A stretch of 64,000 bases of DNA, taken from NCBI GenBank assembly GCA_013391385.1, contig JACBFI010000012.1, positions 21,557 to 85,556 on the forward strand, read 5' to 3'. How positions within the stretch are numbered: position 1 is the first letter of the stretch; each line of letters opens with the position of its first letter. The notes beneath the pieces are model-generated. The model saw only the letters and a list, made by a program, of their open reading frames with translations. It made no database searches and was not told the origin of the DNA. Source of the stretch: Sediminibacterium sp. Gen4. GTDB taxonomy: Bacteria; Bacteroidota; Bacteroidia; Chitinophagales; Chitinophagaceae. The position numbers and the translations under genes were made by a program. Below, piece after piece: positions 1 through 8,716 of the stretch.

Positions 1-329
1 GATGCTGTCTTTTCTTTTTCCAAAATTGGCTGTATAGGGTTGTCTGTGTTGGGTTCTTTATGGGTGCCATTTTGTTGGGTTACAGAAGCTGTTCTTGCTT
101 GATCAACTGCTTGGGTATGCATCGTATACCAAAGGATGGATACTATCATCAATAGACCTGGAATGATCCACCAAAAAAGAAAAGGTCTTTTTTTCTTTTT
201 CTCAGTAGGTAATATCTTATCAAGCTCTCTTTCCATTTTATCCCAGGAAGGAGAGGCCTTCACCGTATAGCGATCTGCTGCTTCACGGCTCAGCTGCTCA
301 AGTCTGCTATCGTTTTCCGGATTAGACAT
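1..329 (-). CDS. Sigma-factor-linked membrane protein, 3' end cut by window edge (candidate anti-sigma factor)
   Basis: The frame starts at ATG 327-329 and runs off the window edge, so about 109 residues are visible. They show a charged cytoplasmic-type N-terminus (MSNPENDSRLEQLSREAADR), a WDKMERELDKILP segment, a lysine-rich stretch and one strong hydrophobic segment at about residues 49-68, then a polar Gln/Thr-rich region that would lie in the periplasm. The start overlaps the stop of the upstream ECF sigma gene by 8 bp, so the two are translationally coupled. A single-span protein directly downstream of an ECF sigma gene is the usual arrangement for an anti-sigma partner in this phylum, but no zinc-binding HxxxCxxC motif is visible. 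The anti-sigma role is inferred from position only. Confidence 0.7.
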   Translation of the reverse strand, partial: MSNPENDSRLEQLSREAADRYTVKASPSWDKMERELDKILPTEKKKKRPFLFWWIIPGLLMIVSILWYTMHTQAVDQARTASVTQQNGTHKEPNTDNPIQPILEKEKTA

Positions 330-903
330 AATTGGTAGGGATGTTTCTTTGTGAAATAATTTTTCTCAGATTACTCTTGGCCTTCGACAAATTCGATTTG
401 GAAGCACCTACACTGATTCCCAATGTCTGCGCAATTTCATCATGACTAAAACCTTCAATAACAAAAAGATTAAAAACCGTTCTATAAACTGGTGTCAATT
501 GTCTGATGGCTTCTATAATCTCCTGATAGGCCATTTTATCTAAACCTGTTTCCTGTGTATCTCCTATATGATCATAATCACTGTCATTTTCCGGATGTAT
601 GATATTCAATTGCACTTTTCTGAGTTGGTCAATACAAGTATTAACAATGATGCGTTTGAACCAGCCTTTGAATAGCGCTTCTGTATCTCCATCACGTAGT
701 ACATCAAACCGATCAATATTTTTATAGAGTTTGATAAATGATTCATGTACCATTTCTTCTGCTTCTTCCTGCTGATGGATATAGCGAAAAGCGATTTTCA
801 TGGCATAATCAAATAATCCCTCATACAACATACGTTGAGAGTTACGATCATTCTGAGAACAACCTTTAATCAGGGTTATTATGGAGGCAGTCTGGGTTGA
901 CAA
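322..903 (-). CDS. ECF-type RNA polymerase sigma factor (sigma-70 family)
   Basis: This 193-residue protein has the two-domain ECF layout. Region 2 (about residues 25-100) contains FDYAMKIAFRYIHQQEEAEEMVHESFIKLYKNI, matching the core-binding and -10-binding helices, and GWFKRIIVNTCIDQLRK. Region 4 (about 125-185) contains LTPVYRTVFNLFVIEGFSHDEIAQTLGIS followed by SKSNLSKAKSNLRKII, the -35-binding helix-turn-helix. It directs RNA polymerase to a small regulon. The start used is a TTG codon; no ATG lies between it and conserved region 2, so this or another weak codon nearby must be used. The downstream gene overlaps by 8 bp and encodes a membrane protein that could hold the factor inactive. The target genes cannot be seen here. 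Confidence 0.9.
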   Translation of the reverse strand: MSTQTASIITLIKGCSQNDRNSQRMLYEGLFDYAMKIAFRYIHQQEEAEEMVHESFIKLYKNIDRFDVLRDGDTEALFKGWFKRIIVNTCIDQLRKVQLNIIHPENDSDYDHIGDTQETGLDKMAYQEIIEAIRQLTPVYRTVFNLFVIEGFSHDEIAQTLGISVGASKSNLSKAKSNLRKIISQRNIPTNYV

Positions 904-1012
904 AACGGGCAGTAAAAGACTTTAGCCTTTCTGTTAAACTACAATAAATGAATAGAATACGCAATCTATGTGATAGGGGTTGCCTCAGATATCAGAAATA
1001 TTTTAAACAGCA

Positions 1013-1705
1013 TTATCCGCCGGTTCTACCATCTCTTACCTGTACTTTTTTCTTTCCGGAGTTCTTTTTTTCGAAGTCGAGCACTTCTTTGGGCTTGGTT
1101 TTTACCGATGAAGTATCCTTTTTTACCGACGTGCTGTCCGCTTTTTTACCCCCTTTTTCCGGATTTCCGGGTTCTTTTCCGGGCTCAACGATCTGATCAA
1201 GAAACCAGTGTTCTGTTTTGATCAGTTCACCTGTCATGGGATAAAAAAAACGCCAGCGACCATGTTTAAGTGCATTGCCACTCGTTTTAATGATCACCAT
1301 TTCATTCTTATTCGGGTCGATGACATCTTGTACTTCGATGGTATCAAATTGTTTGGCAGGATTCACCGCTCTCCAGCCTTCTTCCCGCTCTAGGCCTGCA
1401 ATGGTGTAGTATCGGCACTGTCCGTCTTTCAATCCCCATTTATAATTTTCAACGGCCAAAAGATCGCCCATGAGGTTGAATTTTCGCCAGGTACCTTCTT
1501 TTTTTCCATTGATAAATAGACCTTCTTCTTCATAACCTCTCTCGCCTCTTAAAGGGGGCATTTCAACCTTCCAACGACCTTGTTTGAGTCCATTTTTATC
1601 GGTGCAATTGATTGTATCGCGTTTAGAAGTGAGCTTAAAAGTCACACACTGAGCCGTAGAAGCCAAGGAAAAGAAAATGAACAATGGCAAGGTCAGAAAA
1701 CGCAT
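1013..1705 (-). CDS. Secreted MORN/YwqK-like repeat protein
   Basis: The protein starts with a signal peptide (MRFLTLPLFIFFSLASTAQ) and then carries MORN-like repeats of the form G-LK-GRW-: residues following NGLKQGRWKVEMPP, NGKKEGTWRKFNLMGDLLAVENY, WGLKDGQCRYYTIAGL and NALKHGRWRFFYPMTGELIKTEHW. Such repeats occur in the Bacteroidota proteins usually labelled YwqK-type toxin-antitoxin or MORN proteins, whose function is unclear. The C-terminal 50 residues are rich in Lys, Ser, Thr and Pro and look disordered. I used the seventh-codon ATG at 1703-1705 because it places the signal peptide at the N-terminus; a longer start at 1723 is possible and adds MLNLVN. The gene is divergent from the BNR protein gene with a gap under 50 bp. 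Confidence 0.75.
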   Translation of the reverse strand: MRFLTLPLFIFFSLASTAQCVTFKLTSKRDTINCTDKNGLKQGRWKVEMPPLRGERGYEEEGLFINGKKEGTWRKFNLMGDLLAVENYKWGLKDGQCRYYTIAGLEREEGWRAVNPAKQFDTIEVQDVIDPNKNEMVIIKTSGNALKHGRWRFFYPMTGELIKTEHWFLDQIVEPGKEPGNPEKGGKKADSTSVKKDTSSVKTKPKEVLDFEKKNSGKKKVQVRDGRTGG

Positions 1706-1750
1706 ATTCACTAAATTGAGCATCCCAAATTACCAACTATTTATTTTAGT

Positions 1751-4237
1751 ATGAGAAAATTAACAACTGCTTGCTTCCTGTTATGGTCTTTGATCGGATT
1801 GGCACAGGTTAAGCCTACATCAGCTGATGAGCGCATGAAAGGCGTTCAACAAAGAAAAGTGATGCAACAACAGTCGCCCATCAACAACACGAGTTTCCGC
1901 AATATCGGACCCAGTGTCATGAGTGGAAGGGTTGTAGATATGGAAGTGAATCCGGAAGATCCTACTGAATTTTATGTGGCGTATGCATCCGGAGGTTTAT
2001 GGCATACGACTAATAACGGGATCAGTTTCAATTCCATTTTTGATACGGAGGATATTATGACCATTGGTGATATAGCCATGGACTGGAAAAGCCGTACCCT
2101 TTGGGTAGGAACCGGGGAAGTCAATAGCAGCCGTTCGAGTTATGCCGGAATTGGTGTCTATAAATCTAATAACAATGGCAAGTCTTGGGAGTATCTCGGA
2201 CTTCCTGAAAGCCATCACATTGGAGAAATCAAATTACATCCCACAGATGTGAATACTGCATGGGTGGCAGTACTTGGGCATTTGTATTCTCCCAATAAAG
2301 AAAGAGGGGTGTACAAAACAACTGATGGCGGTAAAAACTGGAAACAGACTTTATATGTAGATAATAATACGGGTGCTGTTGATATTGATATCAACCCTAA
2401 GAATCCCAATGAATTGTTTGCGGCCATGTGGTATCGCACACGTTCCGCTTTCAATTTTGAAGAGGGAGGTAAAACCAGTGGCATCTACAAAAGCACTGAT
2501 GGTGGTGAGAACTGGCAACTGATGTCAAAAGAAGGTTCAGGGTTCCCTTTTGGTGATGGCGTGGGAAGAATTGGATTGATGGTATATCCTTCTAATCCAT
2601 CTACCATTTTTGCGGTGGTGGATAATAATTTCCGTCAGCCAGCGAATGCCAGACAAAACCAAGGCGATACCAGTCGTTATGTTTTAGCCGATTTTAAAGA
2701 GCTCACAAAAGATCAATTCCTCGCATTGAATGATAACAAGCTGAATGCATTCATTCGTTCACCGAGAAATGGAATACCGCAGAAATATACTGCCGCATCT
2801 CTGAAAGAAGCAGTGAGCAATGGCACCCTTGCTCCAACAGCCATTTGGGATTATTTATATGATGCCAATACTGCTTTGTTTGAAACACCCATCTATGGTG
2901 CACAATTATACCGTAGCGATGATGGCGGTACTAGCTGGAAAATGACGCACAAAGATGCCATTCCCAACCTCTATAGTACGTATGGGTATTATTTTGGTAA
3001 AGTATGGGTAAGTCCGGTAGATGATAAAAAAATCATTCTTACTGGTGTTGGATTGCTGCTGAGTACAGATGGAGGTGCCACATTTAAGCAAATAGGAAAA
3101 GAAAACGTACACTCTGATCACCATTATGTATGGATCAACCCCCAACGCGATAGTCATATCATCAATGGTAATGATGGAGGTTGTAATATCACATATGATA
3201 ACGGAGAACATTGGTTCAAAGCGAATACGCCACCTGTTGGACAATTCTACAATATCGCAGTAGATATGGCTCGTCCATACAATGTATACGGTGGTTTGCA
3301 GGATAACGGTACCTGGTTTGGAGCCAGTACTACCAGAGAAAACTATGACTGGTATGATAGTGGTCATAACCCGTACACTGCTATTGGTGGAGGTGATGGT
3401 ATGCAGGTGCAAGTTGATTGGAGAGATAACAAAACAGTGTACAGTGGTTCTCAGTTCGGCGCTTACAGCAGACAAACAATCGGTACAAGAGAAAGAAAAA
3501 GTGTTCGTCCGGCGAGAGATTTGGGTGAAACACCTTTGCGTTACAATTGGCAGACACCTATCTTACTCAGTCGCCATAATCAAGATGTATTTTATTATGG
3601 CAGTAACAAGTTTCACCGTAGTATGAATCGTGGGGATAGTTTAGTGACCATGAGTGCTGATTTGACCACCAATCCTAAACAAGGAGATGTTCCATTTGGT
3701 ACTTTAACCACCATGAGTGAAAGCCCTCTTCGTTTTGGTTTGATCTATGTAGGATCTGATGATGGTAATATTCAAGTGTCTAAAGACGGCGGTAATACCT
3801 GGACACTGATCAATAAAAAATTGCCCAAGGGGTTGTATGTAAGTCGTGTTACCGCTAGTGCATTTAGTGAGTCGCGTGTATATGTTTCTTTGAATGGATA
3901 TCGTAATGATCACTTCACAGCTTATGTGTATGTGAGTGATGATTATGGTACTACATGGAGACCTATCATGACTGATTTACCTGCAGAGCCGGTGAATGTG
4001 GTGAAAGAAGATACGGAAGATGGAAATATTATTTACGTAGGAACCGATGGTGGTTTGTATGTAAGTGTTAATGGAGGAAACAGCTCTATGTTATGGAATA
4101 AAGGCATGCCTAGCAGTATTCCTGTACATGATGTAGTAATACATCCGAGAGATGGCGAAATTGTTGTAGGGACACATGGACGTAGTTTGTATATCGCCAA
4201 ACTTGATGAACTCCGTAAGCTCGCGAAGAAGAAGTAA
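1751..4237 (+). CDS. Secreted BNR/VPS10-like beta-propeller repeat protein
   Basis: The 828-residue product begins with a signal peptide (MRKLTTACFLLWSLIGLAQ) and holds at least eight Asp-box (BNR) motifs of the form SxDxGxxW: YKSNNNGKSWE, YKTTDGGKNWK, YKSTDGGENWQ, YRSDDGGTSWK, LLSTDGGATFK, YDNGEHWFK, VSKDGGNTWT and VSDDYGTTWR. These mark a large beta-propeller, as in sortilin/VPS10 and sialidase-like folds. The wide family is often annotated as a glycosyl hydrolase, but I see no sialidase catalytic residues, so enzymatic activity is not supported. It ends at KLDELRKLAKKK with no type IX sorting domain, so it is probably periplasmic or released rather than displayed by that route. It appears monocistronic: downstream lies a long hairpin and a convergent gene. 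Confidence 0.88.
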   Translation: MRKLTTACFLLWSLIGLAQVKPTSADERMKGVQQRKVMQQQSPINNTSFRNIGPSVMSGRVVDMEVNPEDPTEFYVAYASGGLWHTTNNGISFNSIFDTEDIMTIGDIAMDWKSRTLWVGTGEVNSSRSSYAGIGVYKSNNNGKSWEYLGLPESHHIGEIKLHPTDVNTAWVAVLGHLYSPNKERGVYKTTDGGKNWKQTLYVDNNTGAVDIDINPKNPNELFAAMWYRTRSAFNFEEGGKTSGIYKSTDGGENWQLMSKEGSGFPFGDGVGRIGLMVYPSNPSTIFAVVDNNFRQPANARQNQGDTSRYVLADFKELTKDQFLALNDNKLNAFIRSPRNGIPQKYTAASLKEAVSNGTLAPTAIWDYLYDANTALFETPIYGAQLYRSDDGGTSWKMTHKDAIPNLYSTYGYYFGKVWVSPVDDKKIILTGVGLLLSTDGGATFKQIGKENVHSDHHYVWINPQRDSHIINGNDGGCNITYDNGEHWFKANTPPVGQFYNIAVDMARPYNVYGGLQDNGTWFGASTTRENYDWYDSGHNPYTAIGGGDGMQVQVDWRDNKTVYSGSQFGAYSRQTIGTRERKSVRPARDLGETPLRYNWQTPILLSRHNQDVFYYGSNKFHRSMNRGDSLVTMSADLTTNPKQGDVPFGTLTTMSESPLRFGLIYVGSDDGNIQVSKDGGNTWTLINKKLPKGLYVSRVTASAFSESRVYVSLNGYRNDHFTAYVYVSDDYGTTWRPIMTDLPAEPVNVVKEDTEDGNIIYVGTDGGLYVSVNGGNSSMLWNKGMPSSIPVHDVVIHPRDGEIVVGTHGRSLYIAKLDELRKLAKKK

Positions 4238-4261
4238 TATCTGATGTCAGATTTTTGAACT

Positions 4262-4353
4262 CCGTGCAACTTCGTGCCAAACTCTGTGACCTCTGTGGTT
4301 TTATTCTGATATTTAACCACAGAGGTCACAGAGTTTGGCGCAGAGTTACACGG
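4262..4353. repeat. Dispersed CTCTGTG hairpin element, copy 1
   Basis: Two 39-bp arms (4262-4300 and 4315-4353) are inverted copies with 35 of 39 positions matching, separated by a 14-bp loop. Each arm is a row of C-T-C-Y-G-T-G words (CTCCGTG, CTTCGTG, CTCTGTG, CTCTGTG) ending in GTGGTT next to the loop. The element sits between the convergent BNR-protein and methyltransferase genes, so it could stop transcription from both sides. A second, rearranged copy lies at 8542-8628. Confidence 0.85.
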
Positions 4354-4380
4354 TTTACTTTAATAATGTAAATCAAAAAA

Positions 4381-5172
4381 TCAAACTTTCTTCTTTCTCA
4401 GTATCCATAAATCTTGTTTACCCGCTTTGTTTGGATGCTGTTCTCCATCCCAGTATTCTAGTATCTCAAATTTTTCTTTTAATAACATCCCTAATTTTTC
4501 AGGTAGGTGATAGGTAGACATCATTCGATGTCCTTTTTTAGCGAAAGGGGTATGGTATATTCCTTCTGATTTAATTTGTTGTTGCTGTTGTTTGGATAGT
4601 TTTTTGATGAAATGATTTCCATGCGTAGTGATCCAAATAATACCATTGGATTTTGTGATTCGATTCAATTCATCGATCCATTTTTGTTGATCATCACTGG
4701 CGATATGGGTGAGTACTGAAAAGCCAATGACCAGATCAAAATAGGCATCTTCAAATGGTAGTGGTGGATATGCCTCCTGAACTTTGAAATGGACACCGGG
4801 TATATGCTTTTGATTCCATACAATGGTATCAATGTTTGGATCAGAGGCAAAAATATTGGCTGATGGAGTTAATTTTTGCAGGTGTCTGGTGATTCTGGAA
4901 GGTCCGCAGCCCCAATCAAGTATCGTAGGTGAATTGGGTAAATATTGTTGTACGGACTCCCATATTTCATGGGTGGTCAACTCTCCGTCTTCGATAAATT
5001 TTTGATAATCCAGAACATAAGATTCATATAATGTATAGTCATCCGGGAAAGCTATTCCTGGGTGCTTTTTTCGGTATTGAAAATTTGAATATCCATATTG
5101 GAGTTGTTGCCAACGAAAAATCAGTTGGTCAAATAGGCTGAGGGGTATGATCTTTTTTAATCGGTTCAACAT
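4381..5172 (-). CDS. Class I SAM-dependent methyltransferase
   Basis: The 263-residue protein has the class I Rossmann methyltransferase motifs: motif I TILDWGCGPSRITRHL (about residues 88-103) for SAM binding, the acidic end of strand 2 at ANIFASDPNID, and motif IV-like FDLVIGFSVLTHI. The segment VLTHIASDDQQKWIDELNRITKSNGI is typical of the Methyltransf_11/25 type. The substrate cannot be told from the sequence. The N-terminal 60 residues (YESYVLDYQKFIEDG) precede the Rossmann core and may form a substrate lid. It is divergent from the GH13 gene with a 67-bp shared promoter region in which I see no perfect TAnnTTTG box. Confidence 0.85.
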   Translation of the reverse strand: MLNRLKKIIPLSLFDQLIFRWQQLQYGYSNFQYRKKHPGIAFPDDYTLYESYVLDYQKFIEDGELTTHEIWESVQQYLPNSPTILDWGCGPSRITRHLQKLTPSANIFASDPNIDTIVWNQKHIPGVHFKVQEAYPPLPFEDAYFDLVIGFSVLTHIASDDQQKWIDELNRITKSNGIIWITTHGNHFIKKLSKQQQQQIKSEGIYHTPFAKKGHRMMSTYHLPEKLGMLLKEKFEILEYWDGEQHPNKAGKQDLWILRKKKV

Positions 5173-5239
5173 CCAATAACAAGATAAAGTAGTGAACTAA
5201 TAAATAAGTAACTTACGATAAATCATTCAATCTGCATTT

Positions 5240-6988
5240 ATGCGAACTTCAGCATCTGCAATTTTTCATGTAATTTTTATGGTAGGTATGGCAGTAGGAT
5301 GTAAAACCGACAAAACTGCTGATATAACAAAAAACAGTGAAGGTCCTCAGTGGTGGAAAGAAGAAATCATTTATCAATTGTATCCACGTAGTTTTCAGGA
5401 TAGTGATGGAGATGGAGTCGGGGATTTAAAAGGCATCATTGCTCGATTAGATTATCTGCAAAGCTTGGGAATCACTGCTGTATGGCTCAATCCGATTTAT
5501 AGTTCTCCGAATGATGATAATGGCTATGATGTTAGTGACTATCGAAATATCATGAAAGATTTCGGTACCATGGATGATTTCGATCAATTATTAAAAGGGC
5601 TACATGATCGGAACATTAAGTTGATCATGGATCTGGTGGTGAATCATAGCAGTGATGAACATGAATGGTTCAAACAGAGTAGAAGTTCAAGAGATAATCC
5701 GTATAGAAACTATTACCACTGGTGGAATGCAGAGAAGAGAAAACCTCCATATCGTTACAGCTTATTTGATGTGAATCATGATGCATGGATGTATGATTCT
5801 CTTACCAATGCTTATTATCTCCACTATTTTTCTCGTAAACAACCCGACCTCAATTGGGAAAATCCAAAACTGCGTGAAGAAGTGTATGATATCATGAAAT
5901 TTTGGGCTGAGAAGGGAATTGATGGATTTAGACTGGATGCTTTTCAGTTTGCAGCCAAGGATACCAGTTACCCTGCTTTCCCGGAAGGCTATGAGAAGAA
6001 TTTTACCAAGTATTACGCCATGCAAGGTAACCTGCATGGTTATCTGAAAGAGATGAATGAAAAAGTATTTAGTAAATATAAAGTACTCAGTGTAGCCGAA
6101 GGTGCAGGTAACTCATTTGAGGATGCACATAAGCTTGTAGATGCAGATAGAAAGGAATTGCATATGGCTTATGCATTTGAAGGAGTAGATATTGCCAAGC
6201 CGGAAGGGTATAGTCTTTTGGTTTTTAAAGAAGTATTCTCCAGATGGGATAGTGCTTTTGCGGAAAAAGGCTGGTTGTCAATTTTTCTTGGCAATCATGA
6301 TCAGGCCAGAATGGTCAGCAGATTTGGGAATGATGATCCGGCATATCGATCTGCATCTACGTCTATGCTCAATACGTTTATCATGACCATGCGAGGAACG
6401 CCGTATATCTACAATGGTGATGAGTTAGGTATGACTAATGCCGGATTCACAAGTATCCATGAATTTAGAGATGTACAAACCCTGAATGAATACAAGCGTT
6501 TACAATTGTCAAATGGTGATCTGGCTGCTTATCTTAAAAAATTACAAGCATCCAGCAGAGACAATGGAAGAACGCCTTTTCAGTGGGATGGTAGTAAAAA
6601 TGCAGGATTTACAACAGGAACACCCTGGATCAAAGTCAATTCAAACCATGTCGATATTAATGTTGCTCTACAAGAAAAAGACCACAGTAGTTGCTTGAAC
6701 TATTTTAAAAAACTGGTACAACTCCGTAAAGATCATGTCGCTTCATTGGTGTATGGGCAGTATACTTTGTTGGATAAAAATAATCCGGATATATATGCAT
6801 ATACAAGAGAGAGTGATGGTGAGAAGTTACTGATCGTACTTAATTTTTCTAAAGAAACAAGGTCACTAAATCCGGGATTCGATTTGCAAAAAGCACAACT
6901 GCTTTTGTCAAACCTCAGCACCAATCCTGTTATTGGAAACGAAACGATTCAACTCGCTCCATATCAGGCTGTGATTTATAAACTGTAA
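5240..6988 (+). CDS. GH13 alpha-glucosidase-type lipoprotein
   Basis: The 582-residue protein begins with a lipoprotein signal whose lipobox is GMAVGC (Cys21), so it is membrane anchored. The GH13 barrel carries region I DLVVNH, region II GFRLDAFQF with the nucleophile Asp at about residue 233, region III VAEGAG with the acid/base Glu at about 287, and region IV FLGNHDQ. The opening EIIYQLYPRSFQDSDGDGVGDLKGI resembles oligo-1,6-glucosidase and alpha-glucosidase. The residue after the nucleophile is Ala; in this subfamily Val there favours alpha-1,6 linkages while Ala or Thr favours alpha-1,4, so a maltase-like preference is inferred. A C-terminal beta domain follows. The next lipoprotein gene starts 5 bp downstream and is probably cotranscribed. 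Confidence 0.92.
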   Translation: MRTSASAIFHVIFMVGMAVGCKTDKTADITKNSEGPQWWKEEIIYQLYPRSFQDSDGDGVGDLKGIIARLDYLQSLGITAVWLNPIYSSPNDDNGYDVSDYRNIMKDFGTMDDFDQLLKGLHDRNIKLIMDLVVNHSSDEHEWFKQSRSSRDNPYRNYYHWWNAEKRKPPYRYSLFDVNHDAWMYDSLTNAYYLHYFSRKQPDLNWENPKLREEVYDIMKFWAEKGIDGFRLDAFQFAAKDTSYPAFPEGYEKNFTKYYAMQGNLHGYLKEMNEKVFSKYKVLSVAEGAGNSFEDAHKLVDADRKELHMAYAFEGVDIAKPEGYSLLVFKEVFSRWDSAFAEKGWLSIFLGNHDQARMVSRFGNDDPAYRSASTSMLNTFIMTMRGTPYIYNGDELGMTNAGFTSIHEFRDVQTLNEYKRLQLSNGDLAAYLKKLQASSRDNGRTPFQWDGSKNAGFTTGTPWIKVNSNHVDINVALQEKDHSSCLNYFKKLVQLRKDHVASLVYGQYTLLDKNNPDIYAYTRESDGEKLLIVLNFSKETRSLNPGFDLQKAQLLLSNLSTNPVIGNETIQLAPYQAVIYKL

Positions 6989-6993
6989 TACTT

Positions 6994-7458
6994 ATGAAAG
7001 CTATTATTTTCAGATTGCAAATAATTGTAGTGGTTTCTTTGTTATTAACAAGCTGTACCAATCAGCAGGAAGTTGTAATTGGTAATAGTGAAGTGATAGA
7101 AGAAGATCCCGGCGATGTCATGTATACCAACTCTACTATCATTATTCAACTTACTTCATTACAGCTAGATAGTCTTGAAAAAAAAGTAGGAACATCTAAC
7201 TTTCATATCGGACAAGGGGATTATGTCTTTTATGCAAACGCAATGACCGGATTCTTTAAGGATAAAAATGTGGTCAATTATACTTTTTCAGGAGTTCATT
7301 CGCTGCGTTATAAAAATGCGGAAGGTAAGGTCATGCAATATGATCTTGAACAGAATGGAGAGTCATGGCAACTCTATTTCTATTCACCAGAAAAAGGGTT
7401 TCGTCGTATTGATTTTGTAGACTACGAGTCAGCGTTTGAAGAATTTTTTAACCAATAA
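6994..7458 (+). CDS. Small lipoprotein of unknown function
   Basis: The 154-residue product has a lipoprotein signal with lipobox LLTSC at about residues 17-21, followed by a polar acidic linker (VIGNSEVIEEDPGD) and a mixed alpha/beta region containing SLEKKVGTSNFHIGQGDYVFYANAMTGFF. I do not recognise the family. It starts 5 bp after the GH13 lipoprotein stop and has no visible promoter of its own, so the pair is probably an operon and both products probably sit in the same membrane. No catalytic motif is evident. The gene converges on bioB with a 19-bp gap and no obvious terminator between them. Confidence 0.75.
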   Translation: MKAIIFRLQIIVVVSLLLTSCTNQQEVVIGNSEVIEEDPGDVMYTNSTIIIQLTSLQLDSLEKKVGTSNFHIGQGDYVFYANAMTGFFKDKNVVNYTFSGVHSLRYKNAEGKVMQYDLEQNGESWQLYFYSPEKGFRRIDFVDYESAFEEFFNQ

Positions 7459-7477
7459 TTCATTTGCTGCTGATAGT

Positions 7478-8479
7478 TTACGACGCTACCATCTCATGCA
7501 GATACTGCTTGCTTTCTTCTTTAAATGCTTTTCTTGGTTTCAAACCCAGTAATTGGAACATTTGATTGTCTTCATCAAACGATGGGTTAGGAGTAGTCAA
7601 TAATTTATCTCCGGCAAAAATGGAATTAGCTCCGGCCATAAAACACAGCGCCTGATCGGAAACACTCATTTCTGTTCTGCCTGCACTCAAACGAACCATG
7701 GTCTTAGGCATCAGTATTCTTGCGGTAGCAATCATCCGTACCATATCCCATACATCTACTTTGGAATTATGCTCCAAAGGAGTTCCTGGAATGGCTACCA
7801 ATGAATTGATAGGTACACTTTCAGGATGTTCGGGCATGGTGGCCAATGTATGCAACATACCTATTCTATCTTCATGTGTTTCTCCCAATCCAATAATACC
7901 ACCACAACAAACGGTAACACCAGCCTTACGTACGTTTTCCAAAGTTTCTAATCTGTCTTCATAGGTACGTGTAGTGATGATTTCACCATAATGTTCTTTA
8001 CTCGTATCTAAATTGTGGTTGTATGCATACAATCCGGCATCAGCCAGCTTTTGGGCCTGGTCTTCGGTCAGCATACCCAGTGTACAACATACTTCCATGC
8101 CCATTTCATTCACACCTTTCACCATATCCAATACACGGTCAAAATCACGATTATCTCTCACTTCACGCCAAGCAGCACCCATACAAAAACGAGTAGAACC
8201 TGCTTCTTTTGCTTTCTGGGCATATGCCAATACTTCATCTTTTTTCATCAGGGCTTGAACATCAATACCGGTATTGTAACGGGCAGCTTGTGGACAATAA
8301 GCGCAGTCTTCACTACAGCCCCCTGTTTTAATACTCAATAGCGTACATACCTGTACTTCCGCTGTGTCATTATACTTTCTATGTAATTCCGCTGCACGAA
8401 ACACCAGTTCGAGCAAGGGCATGTTGTAGATATCGTAAATTTCTTCTTTGGTCCAGTTATGACGGATGTCGATAGACAT
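7478..8479 (-). CDS. bioB: Biotin synthase (radical SAM)
   Basis: The enzyme inserts sulfur into dethiobiotin in the last step of biotin synthesis. The radical SAM cluster motif [10 protein letters not shown] gives the CxxxCxxC cysteines that hold the 4Fe-4S cluster near residue 57. Further landmarks are [42 protein letters not shown] and [15 protein letters not shown], all conserved in BioB. I chose the ATG at 8477-8479 (333 residues, a normal BioB length) over a longer start at 8521 because a perfect TATATTTG promoter box lies at 8498-8505, inside the longer frame. No other biotin genes are nearby, so bioB stands alone here. Confidence 0.96.
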   Translation of the reverse strand: MSIDIRHNWTKEEIYDIYNMPLLELVFRAAELHRKYNDTAEVQVCTLLSIKTGGCSEDCAYCPQAARYNTGIDVQALMKKDEVLAYAQKAKEAGSTRFCMGAAWREVRDNRDFDRVLDMVKGVNEMGMEVCCTLGMLTEDQAQKLADAGLYAYNHNLDTSKEHYGEIITTRTYEDRLETLENVRKAGVTVCCGGIIGLGETHEDRIGMLHTLATMPEHPESVPINSLVAIPGTPLEHNSKVDVWDMVRMIATARILMPKTMVRLSAGRTEMSVSDQALCFMAGANSIFAGDKLLTTPNPSFDEDNQMFQLLGLKPRKAFKEESKQYLHEMVAS

Positions 8480-8497
8480 AAAAATCGATTTAGGGTA

Positions 8498-8505
8498 CAA
8501 ATATA
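8498..8505 (-). promoter_or_regulatory. bioB promoter -7 box (TATATTTG)
   Basis: A perfect match to the Bacteroidetes TAnnTTTG element lies 18 bp upstream of the bioB ATG at 8479. No well-spaced -33 TTG is clear. It rules out the longer bioB start, which would place the promoter inside the coding region. Confidence 0.7.
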
Positions 8506-8541
8506 TAGGAACAAGCAACAACAGAAGAGCTTTTCATATTA

Positions 8542-8628
8542 CAATCTCTGTGTAACTCCGTGGTTTATTGATTAGCATTTTTAACCACAGAGTGTCGCAG
8601 AGTTTGGCACAGAGTTTCACGGAGATTG
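8542..8628. repeat. Dispersed CTCTGTG hairpin element, copy 2 (one arm shortened)
   Basis: The left arm (8542-8565) has two CTCYGTG words and ends GTGGTT; the right arm (8583-8628) has four words and starts AACCAC. Both outer ends share CAATCTC. It is the same element as at 4262-4353, but the left arm seems to have lost two internal words. It lies between bioB and the pseudouridine synthase gene. Confidence 0.75.
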
Positions 8629-8649
8629 GTAAAAGGGAACAAAAATCAT

Positions 8650-8716
8650 TTACTTGCTCATTCCCTGTTTCCTATTTCTTGTTTCCTGTTTCTTATTTCT
8701 TATTCATCATTCCTCT
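8650..8716. repeat. Heptad-period array, word TTTCYTR
   Basis: Successive 7-bp words such as TTTCCTA, TTTCTTG, TTTCCTG, TTTCTTA and TTTCTTA follow one another without spacing. The array runs into the last codons of the pseudouridine synthase gene (stop at 8707). It is one of about ten arrays in the window that share the 7-bp period but not the word. Confidence 0.7.

Noticed and set aside
2906-3475. Long open frame on the minus strand inside the BNR-protein gene
   Set aside because: Low-complexity Ile/Thr/Ser composition caused by antisense reading of the repeats; no family motif or promoter.
5240-7458. GH13 lipoprotein pair as a polysaccharide utilisation locus
   Set aside because: No SusC or SusD homologue lies nearby, so the minimum definition is not met.
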